Positions 6,807-15,705 of a DNA stretch of 32,320 nucleotides are shown here, in pieces. The position numbers were made by a program, and so were the translations under genes. Source of the stretch: Actinomycetes bacterium (lineage in GTDB: Bacteria; Actinomycetota; Actinomycetes; Streptosporangiales; Streptosporangiaceae); assembly GCA_025964575.1 (NCBI GenBank), contig JAOPYO010000449.1, positions 1 through 32,320 on the forward strand, given 5' to 3'. Below the pieces are notes generated by a model. The model saw only the letters and a list, made by a program, of their open reading frames with translations. It ran no database searches and was not told where the DNA came from. Position 1 is the stretch's first letter, and every line of letters starts with the position of its first letter.

Positions 6807-9800
6807 TCAGACGGTGATGGCGACCCGGGAACCCGCGCGGTCCTTGTGGACCCGGAGCTGGGCGGGGATGCGGGTGCGGAGCTCGGCGACGTGACTGACG
6901 ATGCCGACCGCCCGGCCTCCATCGCGCAGCCCGTCCAGGACGTCCATGACCTCGTCGAGGGTGTCCTCGTCCAGGGTGCCGAAGCCCTCGTCGACGAACA
7001 GGGTCCCGATCTCGGTGCCACCCGCCTCGGCGGTGACCACGTCGGCGAGCCCGAGGGCCAACGACAGCGAGGTGATGAAGGACTCGCCGCCCGACAGGGT
7101 GACGGGGTCGCGCTGCTGGCCGGTCCAGCCGTCGATGATACGCAGGCCGAGGCCGCCACTGCCGCCGCGCCGGTCACCGGCGGCCTTGTCGATGGTGTGC
7201 ACGAGGGTGTAGCGGCCCCCGGACATCCGGGCGAGCCGTTCGTTGGCCGCGGCGACGACCTGCTCCAGTCTGGCCGCCAGCACATAGGCCGACAGCCGCA
7301 TGCTGAGCCGGTTCATCGCCGACTGGCCGGAGGCGAGCCCGGCGAGCCGGAACGCGACGGTCTGGCGCTCGGCGGCCGGCCGCCATGCCTCGACCCGATC
7401 CGAGAGCACGGCCGACAGCTCGGCCAGCCGGGCGGAGCGCAGCCGGGACCGCTCGGACACGCCGGCCACCACCGTGTGCAGTTCCTCGGCCGAGGTCAGG
7501 GCCTCCTCCAGTTGTGCAAGATCCGGAGCCGGAGCAGCGGCGGCAGCCACCAGTGACGGATCGGCGAGCCGTTCACGGACCGCCGCTTCGTCATCGTCGA
7601 AGGCACGGATGCGCCCGCTCACTTCCGATCGGGCCCCGTCGGAGAGCGCGGCGGCCGCTACCTCGTCCACCGAGCCGAATCCCGCGGCCGCGGCCGCGTC
7701 GTCGGCGGCCGTACGGGCCAGTACGAGCTCATCGGCGGCGGTCTTGGCGGCGGACAGGGTCTGGACCGCTGTGTGGAGCAGCCCGGCCTCGTTGACCAGC
7801 CGGTCGATCCGCGCCTCGAGGGTCGGATCTACGCCGCGCGCCTCGTCCAGCCGAGCCCGTAGCCGCTCGGCCTCCGCGGTCAGCTCGGCCACCCTGGCGC
7901 GCGCCTGCGCCTGCGCCTGCACGACACCCTCGCGGCCGTCGCGGGCCTGCGCCAGTTCGCCCTCGCCGCGCACCAGGTCGGCCTCGATCCGTGCCTCGGT
8001 GCCGGCGATCACGTCGATGGCGTCCAGCTCCGCCTCAGCGGCGGTCAGCTCGATGGCCAGGGCCTCCGTGGCCCGGTCACCGACCTGCTCGCGTACGGAC
8101 TCCAGCTCGGTCCGTATCTCGCCGACCCGGGTGGCGGCCTCCTCCCTGCGGTCCTGCGCCTGTGTGTAGGCCTGCTCGGAACGCTTCTCGTCGGCATCGC
8201 TCGGCACGGTCCCCGCCGACACCGCCGGAGCGGGGTGCGACTCCGAACCACAGACCCGGCACGCCTGCCCGTCGGCCAGGCCCTCCGCGAGCACGGCCGC
8301 CATGCCGTCCAGTCGGGCCTGCCGCAACTCCTGGAGCCGGTCCCGGGCCTCCTGCGCGGCATCGACGGTCACCCGGTGCGTTGCCTCCGCCTGGACCAAC
8401 CTGCCGGTGAGCGTGTCGCGGCGGCGCGCCGCGTCCAGTCGCCGGCCCGCCTCCTCGACGGTGGTGACCGCGCCGGGCCGGGCGGCGGTACGGACCCGTA
8501 CAGCCTCGAGTTCTGTGCGCAGGTCCTCCACCACGCCGGGCAGCTCGGCGACCAGCACGCCGAATTCGGCTTCCTTCTTGTCCAGCTGCTCCAGCCGGGT
8601 CTCCTCCGCAGCGCGATCCTTCTCGATCCGACTTTTCCGCGCCGCGTCATCGCGCAACTGCTCCAGCGCGGCGGCCTCGTCCTGACGGGCCCGTTCGGCC
8701 TTGCTCAGCACGTCCTCGGGCACGGCTCCGGGGACCAGGTCACCGGTGGCCGCACGCGCCGCGACCGCCTTCCGGCGGGTGGCCTCCGCGACCTTCGCAC
8801 GCTCGGCGGCGCCCTTGAGCAGCGGCAGCACCCGGTCGGCGCGCTGCGCGGTTTCGAGCCGTACGGCCAGCTGCCCGCGTTCGGCGACGAGTTCGTCCAG
8901 GGCGGCGCGGCGGCGCAGGGCATCGGCGTGGCGGCGCTGCCGGTCGGCGAGGGCCCGGCCGGTCTCGGCAGCTGTACGGGCCTGTTCCAGCGCTGTGGCC
9001 GCCTCTTCCTGAAGGGCCACGGCGGCGTCCCGGACGGCGGAGAGCTGGGCGGCGATCTCGGTGGTCCAGGGCACGAGCAGCTCGCAGGTGGCGAGCTCGC
9101 TGTCCCCGGTGGGCTCGGTCCCGCGAGGTTCGGGCACTCGAAGGGCGCCGGGCCGTTCGACGCCCGCGGTCTCGGCGATCCGGTCGGCGGTGGACTCGGC
9201 GGCGGCCCGCAGTTCGTCGGCCGCACGGCGGGTCTCGGCCCGGTGGTCGGCCAGCCATTTCTCGACCCGGGTGAAGATCTCGGTGGCGAACAGCTTCTCC
9301 AGCACCTTGCGGCGTTCCTCGGCGCCGGCCCGCAGGAACGCCGCGAACTCCCCCTGCGGCAGCATCGCCACCTGGCAGAACTGCGCCGCGTTCATCCCGA
9401 GCAGGGTGCCGATCAGATCGCCGGCCTCGTCCAGGCGGGTGGTCTGGCCGATCCATTCGCCGCCGGTGTGCTCCTCGACGATCACCGAGGCCTGCTGCAG
9501 CGTGGTGCCGATCCCCTTCTTCTTGGGCCGTTCCCAGGCGGGCGAGCGGGTGATCCGGAACAGCCGGCCACGGATGGTCGCCTCCAGCACCACCTGCGGG
9601 CCCAGCTCGGGTGCCGCATGGTCGCTGCGCAGTGTCTTGACCGCGTTGCGCGCCCCTGGCACCTGCCCGAACAGCGCGAAGCAGATCGCGTCGAGCACGC
9701 TGGTCTTGCCGGCCCCCGTCTGGCCGTTGATGAGGAACAGCCCGGCGTCGGACAGCGCGGCGAAGTCGATCTCCTCCGTGCCGGGGAACGGCCCGAACGC

Positions 9801-9827
9801 CGTGACCCGCAGCATGTTCAGCCTCAT
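6807..9827 (-). CDS. sbcC: Exonuclease SbcCD, ATPase subunit SbcC (Rad50-like)
   Basis: This 1006-aa SMC/Rad50-type ATPase forms with SbcD an ATP-dependent nuclease that opens hairpins and cuts blocked DNA ends during repair. It has Walker A GQTGAGKT (residues 35-42), the Q-loop region VAMLPQGEFAAFLRA, long Ala/Glu/Arg-rich coiled coils, and a zinc-hook CRVC (Cys523, Cys526) at the apex. A second coiled coil follows, then the ABC signature LSGGES (about 911) and Walker B TLFVDEGFGTLD (about 939-950). The open frame extends to 10181, but ATG 9827 with GGGAGA five bases upstream gives the canonical N-terminus MRLNMLRVTAFGPF. It is transcribed after sbcD across a 118-base gap. Confidence 0.96.
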   Translation of the reverse strand: MRLNMLRVTAFGPFPGTEEIDFAALSDAGLFLINGQTGAGKTSVLDAICFALFGQVPGARNAVKTLRSDHAAPELGPQVVLEATIRGRLFRITRSPAWERPKKKGIGTTLQQASVIVEEHTGGEWIGQTTRLDEAGDLIGTLLGMNAAQFCQVAMLPQGEFAAFLRAGAEERRKVLEKLFATEIFTRVEKWLADHRAETRRAADELRAAAESTADRIAETAGVERPGALRVPEPRGTEPTGDSELATCELLVPWTTEIAAQLSAVRDAAVALQEEAATALEQARTAAETGRALADRQRRHADALRRRAALDELVAERGQLAVRLETAQRADRVLPLLKGAAERAKVAEATRRKAVAARAATGDLVPGAVPEDVLSKAERARQDEAAALEQLRDDAARKSRIEKDRAAEETRLEQLDKKEAEFGVLVAELPGVVEDLRTELEAVRVRTAARPGAVTTVEEAGRRLDAARRRDTLTGRLVQAEATHRVTVDAAQEARDRLQELRQARLDGMAAVLAEGLADGQACRVCGSESHPAPAVSAGTVPSDADEKRSEQAYTQAQDRREEAATRVGEIRTELESVREQVGDRATEALAIELTAAEAELDAIDVIAGTEARIEADLVRGEGELAQARDGREGVVQAQAQARARVAELTAEAERLRARLDEARGVDPTLEARIDRLVNEAGLLHTAVQTLSAAKTAADELVLARTAADDAAAAAGFGSVDEVAAAALSDGARSEVSGRIRAFDDDEAAVRERLADPSLVAAAAAPAPDLAQLEEALTSAEELHTVVAGVSERSRLRSARLAELSAVLSDRVEAWRPAAERQTVAFRLAGLASGQSAMNRLSMRLSAYVLAARLEQVVAAANERLARMSGGRYTLVHTIDKAAGDRRGGSGGLGLRIIDGWTGQQRDPVTLSGGESFITSLSLALGLADVVTAEAGGTEIGTLFVDEGFGTLDEDTLDEVMDVLDGLRDGGRAVGIVSHVAELRTRIPAQLRVHKDRAGSRVAITV

Positions 9828-9945
9828 GCTGTCTCCCTGTTCGCACGCCTGCCGGCGCCTCGAGGAACCGGCTTCCCTCGTCGGGCGTGGTCGCTGCGCT
9901 CCGGCGAGCCTCTCAGCCGAGCCGTCGCCGCGCCCTCCGGCTCGC

Positions 9946-11079
9946 TCATGTGGCGTTCTCCTTGATTCGGCAGTGCTGGAAGGCCTCATCGAGGAGGGCC
10001 CGTTCGGCGGCGTCGACGGGAGCGCCGGTGACCTCGGTGATGAAATCGCGGGCGAGGTCCTGTTCGGCCCGGCCGCTGATCCGCTCGCTCCAGGTGCGGT
10101 CCTCGACCGCCAAGGCGCCCTCGGGTTCGAAGCCGAGCACCAGCGCGTGCGGGAACCGGCGGCGCAGCCGCTCCATCGCACCGGCGGGCCGCGCCGCGTC
10201 GGTCAGGGTGATCTGTAGCCAGCGTTGCTCGTACTTCTCGTACACGTCGGAGGTGAGGAGCTCGTCGATCCGGCCGCGCAGCCGGGAGATCCGGCGCGGC
10301 ACCGGCGCCTCGGCGAACTCGGCGCTCACTCCGCCGTCACGCAGGTCGACCAGCCAGCAGCCCTTGCGCTGTCGTTCCTCGGAGAAGGAGTAGGCCAGCG
10401 GGGACCCGGAGTAGCGGACCCGTTCGGACATGGCCTGACGACCGTGCAGATGCCCCAGGGCCACATAACCGACGCCGTCGAAGACTCCGGCCGGGACGTG
10501 GAAGGCGCCGCCCACCGAGATGTCCCGTTCGCTTTCGCTCGCTTCTCCCCCGGTCACGAAGGCGTGTGCCAGCACGATGGAGGGGGTGCCCGCGGGCAGC
10601 CCGGTGACGTCGGCGCGGATCCTGCGCATCGCCTCGGTCAGCGCGGCCGCGTGGCTGCGCTCGTCCAGCTCCCAGGGGGCGCGGACCAGCTCCGGCTCCA
10701 GATAGGGGATGCCGTAGATCGCGGCGCCGTCGATCATGATGGGCTTGCCGACCGCCGCGAGGTCGGTGCGAACATGCACTCCCGCCGCGTCCATCAGGTC
10801 GGCGCCGAACCCGAGGCGCTGCGCGGAATCGTGGTTGCCGGCGATCAGCACCACCCGGGTCAGGTCCGCGAGGCGCTTGAGGGCCTCGTTGCACAACCGT
10901 ACGGCGTCGACCGGCGGCAGCGCCCGGTCATAGACGTCACCGGAGATGAGCACAGCGTCGACGCTCTCCGCCCGGACGGTCTCGACCAGATGGTCCACGA
11001 AGGTGGCCTGGGCACCCAGCAGGTCCTCGCGGTGGAAGGACCGGCCCAGATGCCAGTCGGAGGTATGAAGGAAGCGCAT
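9946..11079 (-). CDS. sbcD: Exonuclease SbcCD, nuclease subunit SbcD (Mre11-like)
   Basis: A 377-aa metallophosphoesterase with the five-motif metal centre: SDWHLGRSF (Asp8, His10), ISGDVYDRA (Asp48), LIAGNHDS (Asn82, His83), the later AHAFVTGG region and ALGHLHGRQ. It supplies the Mn-dependent nuclease activity of the SbcCD complex and binds the base of the SbcC coiled coils. The C-terminal part has the capping and SbcC-binding domains of usual length. ATG 11079 gives the canonical MRFLHTSDWH start; nine codons of extra open frame upstream are discarded. There is no Shine-Dalgarno. A TATGGT -10-like box at 11089-11094 would leave a leader of only about three bases. Confidence 0.96.
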   Translation of the reverse strand: MRFLHTSDWHLGRSFHREDLLGAQATFVDHLVETVRAESVDAVLISGDVYDRALPPVDAVRLCNEALKRLADLTRVVLIAGNHDSAQRLGFGADLMDAAGVHVRTDLAAVGKPIMIDGAAIYGIPYLEPELVRAPWELDERSHAAALTEAMRRIRADVTGLPAGTPSIVLAHAFVTGGEASESERDISVGGAFHVPAGVFDGVGYVALGHLHGRQAMSERVRYSGSPLAYSFSEERQRKGCWLVDLRDGGVSAEFAEAPVPRRISRLRGRIDELLTSDVYEKYEQRWLQITLTDAARPAGAMERLRRRFPHALVLGFEPEGALAVEDRTWSERISGRAEQDLARDFITEVTGAPVDAAERALLDEAFQHCRIKENAT

Positions 11080-11220
11080 CGCGTGGCAACCATAGACAGC
11101 ACCCACGACACTTCCGTCACAGAAACGCCGAGAGGCCCCAAAGGATCACCACAAACACTCTTTCTCTATGATCACCCAGACGATCTGCGACAGCAGATTC
11201 CTATGCACCCGGAGACGATC

Positions 11221-12132
11221 ATGAACAAGGCTCCGAAGCCCCGACTGGAAGAGATCGCCGAGCGGATCTACGCCTATATCCAGCCTGACGGTGGCTGGTG
11301 TCTCAGCAACTCCGGTTTCCTGGTCGGCCCGGACAGGGTGACGCTCATCGACACCGCCGCCACCGAGCCCCGGGCCAGGGCACTGCGGTCGGCCATCCAG
11401 TCGGTGACCTCGGCGCCTACCCGTACCCTCATCAACACCCATCACCATGGCGACCACACCTATGGCAACGGGCTCTTCCCCGAGGCCACGATCATCGGCC
11501 ATGACGACTGTCCCGCCGAGATGATCGAGTCGGGGTTGGTGCTGACGCAGCTGTGGACCCATGTCGAGTGGGGCTCGATCGACATCGTGCCGCCCACGGT
11601 GACCTTCCCGGACCGGCTGACGGTCTACTCGGGGAAACTGCGGATGGAGCTGATCCATGTCGGGCCCGCGCACACCACCAACGACGTGGTGGCGTGGATC
11701 CCCGAGCACGGCGTGCTGTTCGCGGGCGATGTGGTCTTCTCCGGCGGCACCCCGTTCACGCTCATGGGATCCGTCTCGGGGTCACTGGAGGCGATCGAAC
11801 GGCTGCGGGCGCTGGGCGCGTCCACCGTGGTCGCGGGGCACGGCCCGGTCGGCGGCCCCGAGCTGTTCGACGCGACCGAGTCGTACCTGCGCTGGATCCA
11901 GGATCTGACCCGCCAGGGCATCGAGGCCGGGCTTTCGCCGCTGGAGGTGGCCGGCGAGACGGATCTGGGCGAGTACCAGGATCTGCTGGACCGGGAGCGC
12001 ATCGTCGGCAACCTGCACCGCGCCTATTCGGAGGCGCGAGGCGAAGCGAACGGCACCAAGCTCGACGATCTGACGATCATGCTGGAGATGGTCACGTACA
12101 ACGGCGGCCAGATCCCCACGTGCCTGGCGTGA
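11221..12132 (+). CDS. MBL-fold metallo-hydrolase
   Basis: A 303-aa metallo-beta-lactamase-fold enzyme. The di-metal motif HxHxDH is THHHGDHTYGN (His74, His76, Asp78, His79). Further ligands are at His151 (GPAHTTND), Asp170 (VLFAGDVVF) and His207 (VVAGHGPVGG). The complete ligand set predicts an active hydrolase, probably Zn- or Fe-dependent. MBL enzymes of this class hydrolyse thioesters, lactones or other esters, and the substrate cannot be told. The frame is open far upstream because it runs antisense to sbcD; ATG 11221 has GGAG six bases before it (11211-11214), and ATG 11203 is an alternative. The gene is divergent from sbcD (141-base gap), and its stop codon lies inside the following hairpin. 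Confidence 0.9.
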   Translation: MNKAPKPRLEEIAERIYAYIQPDGGWCLSNSGFLVGPDRVTLIDTAATEPRARALRSAIQSVTSAPTRTLINTHHHGDHTYGNGLFPEATIIGHDDCPAEMIESGLVLTQLWTHVEWGSIDIVPPTVTFPDRLTVYSGKLRMELIHVGPAHTTNDVVAWIPEHGVLFAGDVVFSGGTPFTLMGSVSGSLEAIERLRALGASTVVAGHGPVGGPELFDATESYLRWIQDLTRQGIEAGLSPLEVAGETDLGEYQDLLDRERIVGNLHRAYSEARGEANGTKLDDLTIMLEMVTYNGGQIPTCLA

Positions 12133-12180
12133 TCCGGGAGGATTCTGCCCCGCTTTCTGAAGGAAAATCCTCCCGGATCA
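12130..12180 (+). terminator. 15-bp perfect hairpin terminator
   Basis: Arms TGATCCGGGAGGATT (12130-12144) and its exact complement at 12166-12180 flank a 21-base loop. The first three bases of the stem are the TGA stop of the MBL gene. There is no U-tract, as is common in high-GC actinomycetes. Confidence 0.75.
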
Positions 12181-12207
12181 TGAGCTATGGGCCGTCCGGT
12201 GATGGGA

Positions 12208-12213
12208 TGTAAT
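12208..12213 (+). promoter_or_regulatory. Putative -10 box of a leaderless promoter
   Basis: TGTAAT matches TATAAT at five of six positions and ends six bases before GTG 12220. No -35 match is evident. It lies just after the hairpin terminator, where a new transcript should start. Confidence 0.45.
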
Positions 12214-12219
12214 GGCACC

Positions 12220-12906
12220 GTGAGTGATCGCCCCTATGTGCTGCTGAGCTGTGCCATGTCGGTGGACGGCTATATCGACGACGCGAGCCCGGAACGGCTG
12301 CGGCTGTCCAATCCGGCCGACTTCGACCGGGTGGACGGAGTGCGCGCCACCTGTGACGCGATCCTGGTGGGGGCCGGCACCATCCGTCAGGACGATCCCC
12401 GGCTGCTCATCCGGTCGGAGTCCCGCAAGGCCCAGCGGGTCGCGCGGGGCCGGGCAGCGGATCTGACCAAGGTCACCGTGACCGGCAGCGGAGACCTCGA
12501 TCCGGAGGCTCGGTTCTTCACCACCGGCACCGCTCCGAAACTGGTGTTCAGCTCCTCCCAGGCCGCCCAGGCCCTGGCGCAGCGGCTGGCCGACCGGGCC
12601 GAGGTCATCGACGCCGGCGACCCGGTGAGCCTGCCCGAACTGCTCGCCGACCTGAGCCGGCGCGGCATCCGGAGGTTGATGGTCGAGGGCGGCGGCGGCA
12701 TCCACACCCGGTTCCTCACCCAGGGGCTGGCCGACGAACTGCAGCTGGCCGTCGCCCCGTTCTTCGTCGGCGACCCGTCGGCGCCGCGCTTCGTCCACCC
12801 CGGGGTCTTCCCGCAGAGCCCCGGCAAACCCATGAGGCTGGCCGAGGCCACCCGGATCGGCGACGTCGCCCTGCTGCGTTATCTGATCGGCGGCCGCCGT
12901 GGCTGA
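12220..12906 (+). CDS. RibD C-terminal-domain reductase (pyrimidine/dihydrofolate reductase family)
   Basis: A 228-aa protein spanning one RibD_C domain. It has an N-terminal strand with SVDGYIDD (residues 14-21), the NADPH/substrate-site segment VGAGTIRQDDPRL (50-62) and the family's LMVEGGGGIHTRFL near residue 155. RibD_C enzymes reduce the ribosyl group of 5-amino-6-ribosylamino-uracil phosphate in riboflavin synthesis, but homologues act on other ribosylamino heterocycles. GTG 12220 fits both the MSDRPYVLLSCAMS N-terminus and a -10 box six bases upstream. The gene overlaps the deaminase gene by eight bases. The pair is a split RibD in reversed order (reductase first), which favours a specialised pathway over housekeeping riboflavin synthesis. 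Confidence 0.88.
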   Translation: MSDRPYVLLSCAMSVDGYIDDASPERLRLSNPADFDRVDGVRATCDAILVGAGTIRQDDPRLLIRSESRKAQRVARGRAADLTKVTVTGSGDLDPEARFFTTGTAPKLVFSSSQAAQALAQRLADRAEVIDAGDPVSLPELLADLSRRGIRRLMVEGGGGIHTRFLTQGLADELQLAVAPFFVGDPSAPRFVHPGVFPQSPGKPMRLAEATRIGDVALLRYLIGGRRG

Positions 12907-13351
12907 GGTCTCCCGGACGGACCGGAGATGGCTGGAGCTGGCCTGTGAGCTGGCGGCCCTCTGCCCGCCCTCGAACACGGCCTACTCCGTGGGAGCGGTG
13001 ATCGTGGACGGCGACGGCCGGGAGCTGGCCCGTGGCCACTCACGGGAGAGCGACCCGATCGAACACGCCGAAGAGGCGGCCCTGGCCAAGCTGGAACCCG
13101 GCGCCGATCTGAGCGCGGCCACGATCTACAGCTCACTGGAACCCTGCTGCAGTCGGGCGTCACGGCCGGAGCCGTGCGCCGGGCTCATTCTGGCCGCCGG
13201 AATCCCCCGGGTGGTCTACGCCTGGCGGGAGCCGCCGCTGTTCGTCGACTGCGACGGCACCGAACAACTTCGCACCGGTGGCGCCACCGTCGTGGAGATC
13301 GAAAGCCTGGCCGACCGCGCCCGCGAGCCCAACGCCCACCTCCTGGGTTGA
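12899..13351 (+). CDS. RibD N-terminal-type / CDA-fold deaminase
   Basis: A 150-aa zinc-dependent deaminase of the cytidine/dCMP/RibD fold. Zn ligands are His56 in HAEEAAL (catalytic Glu58) and the two cysteines of PCCSRASRPEPC (Cys83 and Cys93). GAVIVDGDGREL and GIPRVVYAWREPPLFVDC complete the family pattern. In riboflavin synthesis the matching domain deaminates the pyrimidine intermediate before the reductase acts. The GTG start lies inside the reductase gene, so the two are translationally coupled and probably act in sequence or as a complex. No other riboflavin gene (ribA, ribB, ribH, ribE) is in the window. Confidence 0.88.
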   Translation: MAEVSRTDRRWLELACELAALCPPSNTAYSVGAVIVDGDGRELARGHSRESDPIEHAEEAALAKLEPGADLSAATIYSSLEPCCSRASRPEPCAGLILAAGIPRVVYAWREPPLFVDCDGTEQLRTGGATVVEIESLADRAREPNAHLLG

Positions 13352-13450
13352 TCTCTCCCAGCGATGACCGGCGAACTCGACTGAACGGTATGCATGCTCT
13401 GGGACGTATGCACGGATAGCCGGTAAGGTCCGGGACGTCGTTCTCTACGG

Positions 13451-14065
13451 GTGGCGGTGGTCGAGATAAAGACACTCTGGGTCGCATCTGCGCTGGTAAG
13501 TGCTCTGCTGCTGTGGCTGAGCGGGTGCGCGATCAAAACCGGGCCCGGGAACGAGCCGTCACGAGAGTCGTTGAAAGAGTCGCTGTCCCCGACGTCTCCG
13601 ACGTCTCCGACGTCCCAAACGTCTCGGACATCTCAGACGTCTTCGACCACGCGAACCACCCGTACAGCGGGAGGCGCGACCTCGATACCCGTCCGGGTGA
13701 CCATCGATCATGGAGCGACCGTGGTCATGGTCCCGATCAAGGTCAACGGCCGCGGCCCCTTCGAGTTCATCCTCGACACCGGCGCGTCGACCTCGACCCT
13801 GGATCGCTCCCTCATGAGCCGGCTGAAGCTTCCTCGTACCGGACAGACCGCTCGTATCCAGGGCGTGACCGGACGAGCCACCGTACCCGTGGTCCGGGTA
13901 CGCAGCTGGACGCTCGGCGGGCAGTCCCTGAGCGGCCGTTCTCTGACGGTCATCAACATGGGCGACCCCAACATCGCCGGGCTGCTCGGCTCAGACGAAC
14001 TGCGCCGATTCGGCCGGGTCACGGTGGACTTCCAGAAGAAGAGACTGATCCTGCGCGATAAGTGA
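13451..14065 (+). CDS. Retropepsin-like aspartic protease lipoprotein
   Basis: A 204-aa secreted lipoprotein. A hydrophobic signal (residues 8-22) ends in the lipobox LSGC (Cys26). Residues 40-72 are a Ser/Thr/Pro linker built from a 9-base repeat (PTSPTSPTSQTSRTSQTSST). The remaining ~125 residues are one retropepsin/TIGR02281-like domain with the active-site motif FILDTGAST (Asp109) and the flap-like IQGVTGRATVPV. AGLLGSDELRRFG is the usual last motif. A single DTG per chain means the enzyme should act as a dimer at the outer face of the membrane. GTG 13451 lacks a ribosome site; GTG 13457 is equally possible. A TAAGGT box at 13424-13429 could be the -10. A hairpin follows. Confidence 0.85.
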   Translation: MAVVEIKTLWVASALVSALLLWLSGCAIKTGPGNEPSRESLKESLSPTSPTSPTSQTSRTSQTSSTTRTTRTAGGATSIPVRVTIDHGATVVMVPIKVNGRGPFEFILDTGASTSTLDRSLMSRLKLPRTGQTARIQGVTGRATVPVVRVRSWTLGGQSLSGRSLTVINMGDPNIAGLLGSDELRRFGRVTVDFQKKRLILRDK

Positions 14066-14082
14066 CGTCGCGAGAGCCAAGG

Positions 14083-14110
14083 CGGGACTCCAGTCCATCC
14101 TGGAGTCCCG
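14083..14110 (+). terminator. 10-bp hairpin terminator
   Basis: Perfect 10-base arms (CGGGACTCCA at 14083-14092, complement at 14101-14110) with an 8-base loop, 18 bases after the stop of the lipoprotein gene. Confidence 0.75.
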
Positions 14111-14219
14111 ATGGCGGCCGGGCCTCTTGTGGACACCCACCGCCCTCGTGAGAGAGTGTTCACCAAGCAAGCATTCGGTCAACCACCTCCGGCGTTTCAC
14201 CCCGGGCAGGAGGCACAAC

Positions 14220-15656
14220 ATGCGCGAGCATGATCGGCTCTTCATCGGCGGCGACTGGGTCGCCCCGGCCGGCACGGCCACCATCGACGTCATCTCCCCG
14301 CATACAGAAGAGGTCATCGGCCGGGTGCCGGAGGGCACCGAGGCCGATATCGACAAAGCCGTCGCGGCCGCGCGGCAGGCCTTCGACCACGGCCCCTGGC
14401 CGCGGATGACCCCGGCCGGGCGGGCCGAGATCGTGGGCCGGCTGGCGGCCATCTATGCCGAGCGGCAGAACGACATGGCCGAGCTGGTCACCGCGGAGAT
14501 GGGCTCGCCCGCGCTCTTCTCCATCTTCGGACAGGCCGCGATCCCGCAGATGGTGCTGCAGTACTACGTGGATCTGGCCGGCACCTACACCTGGGAGGAG
14601 GAGCGCCAGGGCATGCTGGGCCCGGTGACCGTGACCACGGAGCCGGTCGGCGTGGTGGCGGCCATCGTGCCGTGGAACGTGCCCCAGTTCACCCTGATGC
14701 TCAAGCTCGCCCCGGCCCTGATCTCCGGCTGCACGGTGGTGGCCAAGCCCTCCCCCGAGACGCCGCTGGACACCTACCTCCTGGCCGAGTGGATCAAGGA
14801 GGCCGGGATCCCGGACGGGGTCGTCAACATCGTCACGGCGGGACGTGAGGTCGGCGAGCACCTGGTCCGGCACCCCGGCGTCGACAAGGTGTCGTTCACC
14901 GGCTCGACCGCGGCCGGCCGGAAGATCGCCGCCGTCTGCGGTGAGCAGCTCAAGCGGGTCACCCTGGAGCTCGGCGGCAAGTCAGCGGCGATCATCCTCG
15001 AGGACGCCGACCTCGCCACCACCATCGAGGGCTTCAAGCTGGCCTCGCTGATGAACAACGGCCAGGCCTGTGCGGCGCAGACCCGGATCCTGGCCCCGCG
15101 AAGCCGCTATGACGAGGTCGCCGAGGCCCTGGCCACCATGGTGAGCGGCCTCAGCGTGGGCGACCCCGCCGACTACGCCACCGAGATCGGCCCGCTGGTC
15201 GCCAAGCGCCAGCAGGACCGGGTCGAGGGCTACATCCGGATCGGCCAGGACGAGGGCGCCAAAATCATCGCCGGCGGTCTCGACCGGCCCTATGACCGCG
15301 GCTGGTACGTCGCACCGACCGTGTTCGGCAACGTCACCAACGACATGCGGATCGCCCGAGAGGAGATCTTCGGCCCGGTGCTCGCCCTCATCGCCTACGA
15401 GGACGAGGCCGACGCCATCAAGATCGCCAACGACAGCGACTACGGTCTGGGCGGCTCGGTCTGGACGGCCGACGTGGCACACGGCATCGACGTGGCCCGC
15501 CAGATCCGCACGGGCAGTTGCGGCGTCAACCTCTATAGCCTCGACGCCAACACCCCGTTCGGCGGCTACAAGAGCAGCGGCCTCGGCCGTGAGCTCGGAC
15601 CCGAGGGCCTGACCGCCTACCTTGAGTACAAGTCCATCCCCCGCCCCGCCTCCTGA
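14220..15656 (+). CDS. NAD(P)-dependent aldehyde dehydrogenase
   Basis: A 478-aa protein of full ALDH length. It has the cofactor segment VVAAIVPWNVPQF, the Rossmann motif VSFTGSTAAGRKI, the general base in LELGGKSA (Glu250) and the nucleophile in GQACAAQTR (Cys284). The closing motifs EEIFGPVLALIAYEDE and NTPFGGYKSSGLGRELG are also present. It should oxidise an aldehyde to the acid; the substrate is not predictable. The longer open frame to 14127 is ignored because AGGAGG at 14208-14213 lies six bases before ATG 14220. It faces the acyl-CoA-synthetase-like gene across a shared hairpin; the two are convergent, so not one operon. Confidence 0.95.
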   Translation: MREHDRLFIGGDWVAPAGTATIDVISPHTEEVIGRVPEGTEADIDKAVAAARQAFDHGPWPRMTPAGRAEIVGRLAAIYAERQNDMAELVTAEMGSPALFSIFGQAAIPQMVLQYYVDLAGTYTWEEERQGMLGPVTVTTEPVGVVAAIVPWNVPQFTLMLKLAPALISGCTVVAKPSPETPLDTYLLAEWIKEAGIPDGVVNIVTAGREVGEHLVRHPGVDKVSFTGSTAAGRKIAAVCGEQLKRVTLELGGKSAAIILEDADLATTIEGFKLASLMNNGQACAAQTRILAPRSRYDEVAEALATMVSGLSVGDPADYATEIGPLVAKRQQDRVEGYIRIGQDEGAKIIAGGLDRPYDRGWYVAPTVFGNVTNDMRIAREEIFGPVLALIAYEDEADAIKIANDSDYGLGGSVWTADVAHGIDVARQIRTGSCGVNLYSLDANTPFGGYKSSGLGRELGPEGLTAYLEYKSIPRPAS

Positions 15657-15705
15657 CACCGCGTGATCTCGCCGTCGGTGGCGGCACGCTCACGAGCTGA
15701 TCGAA

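Noticed and set aside
9828..9945. Extension of SbcC upstream to 10181
   Set aside because: The extra residues are antiphase to sbcD and unlike SbcC; the ribosome site and the canonical N-terminus fix the start at 9827.
8235..9965. 576-codon plus-strand frame opposite sbcC
   Set aside because: Gly/Leu/Gln/Arg-rich shadow of the SbcC coiled-coil sequence, with no family motif.
10225..11200. Very long plus-strand frame running into the MBL-fold gene
   Set aside because: It is antisense to sbcD with the low-complexity look of a shadow frame; the MBL gene has a good ribosome site at 11211-11214.
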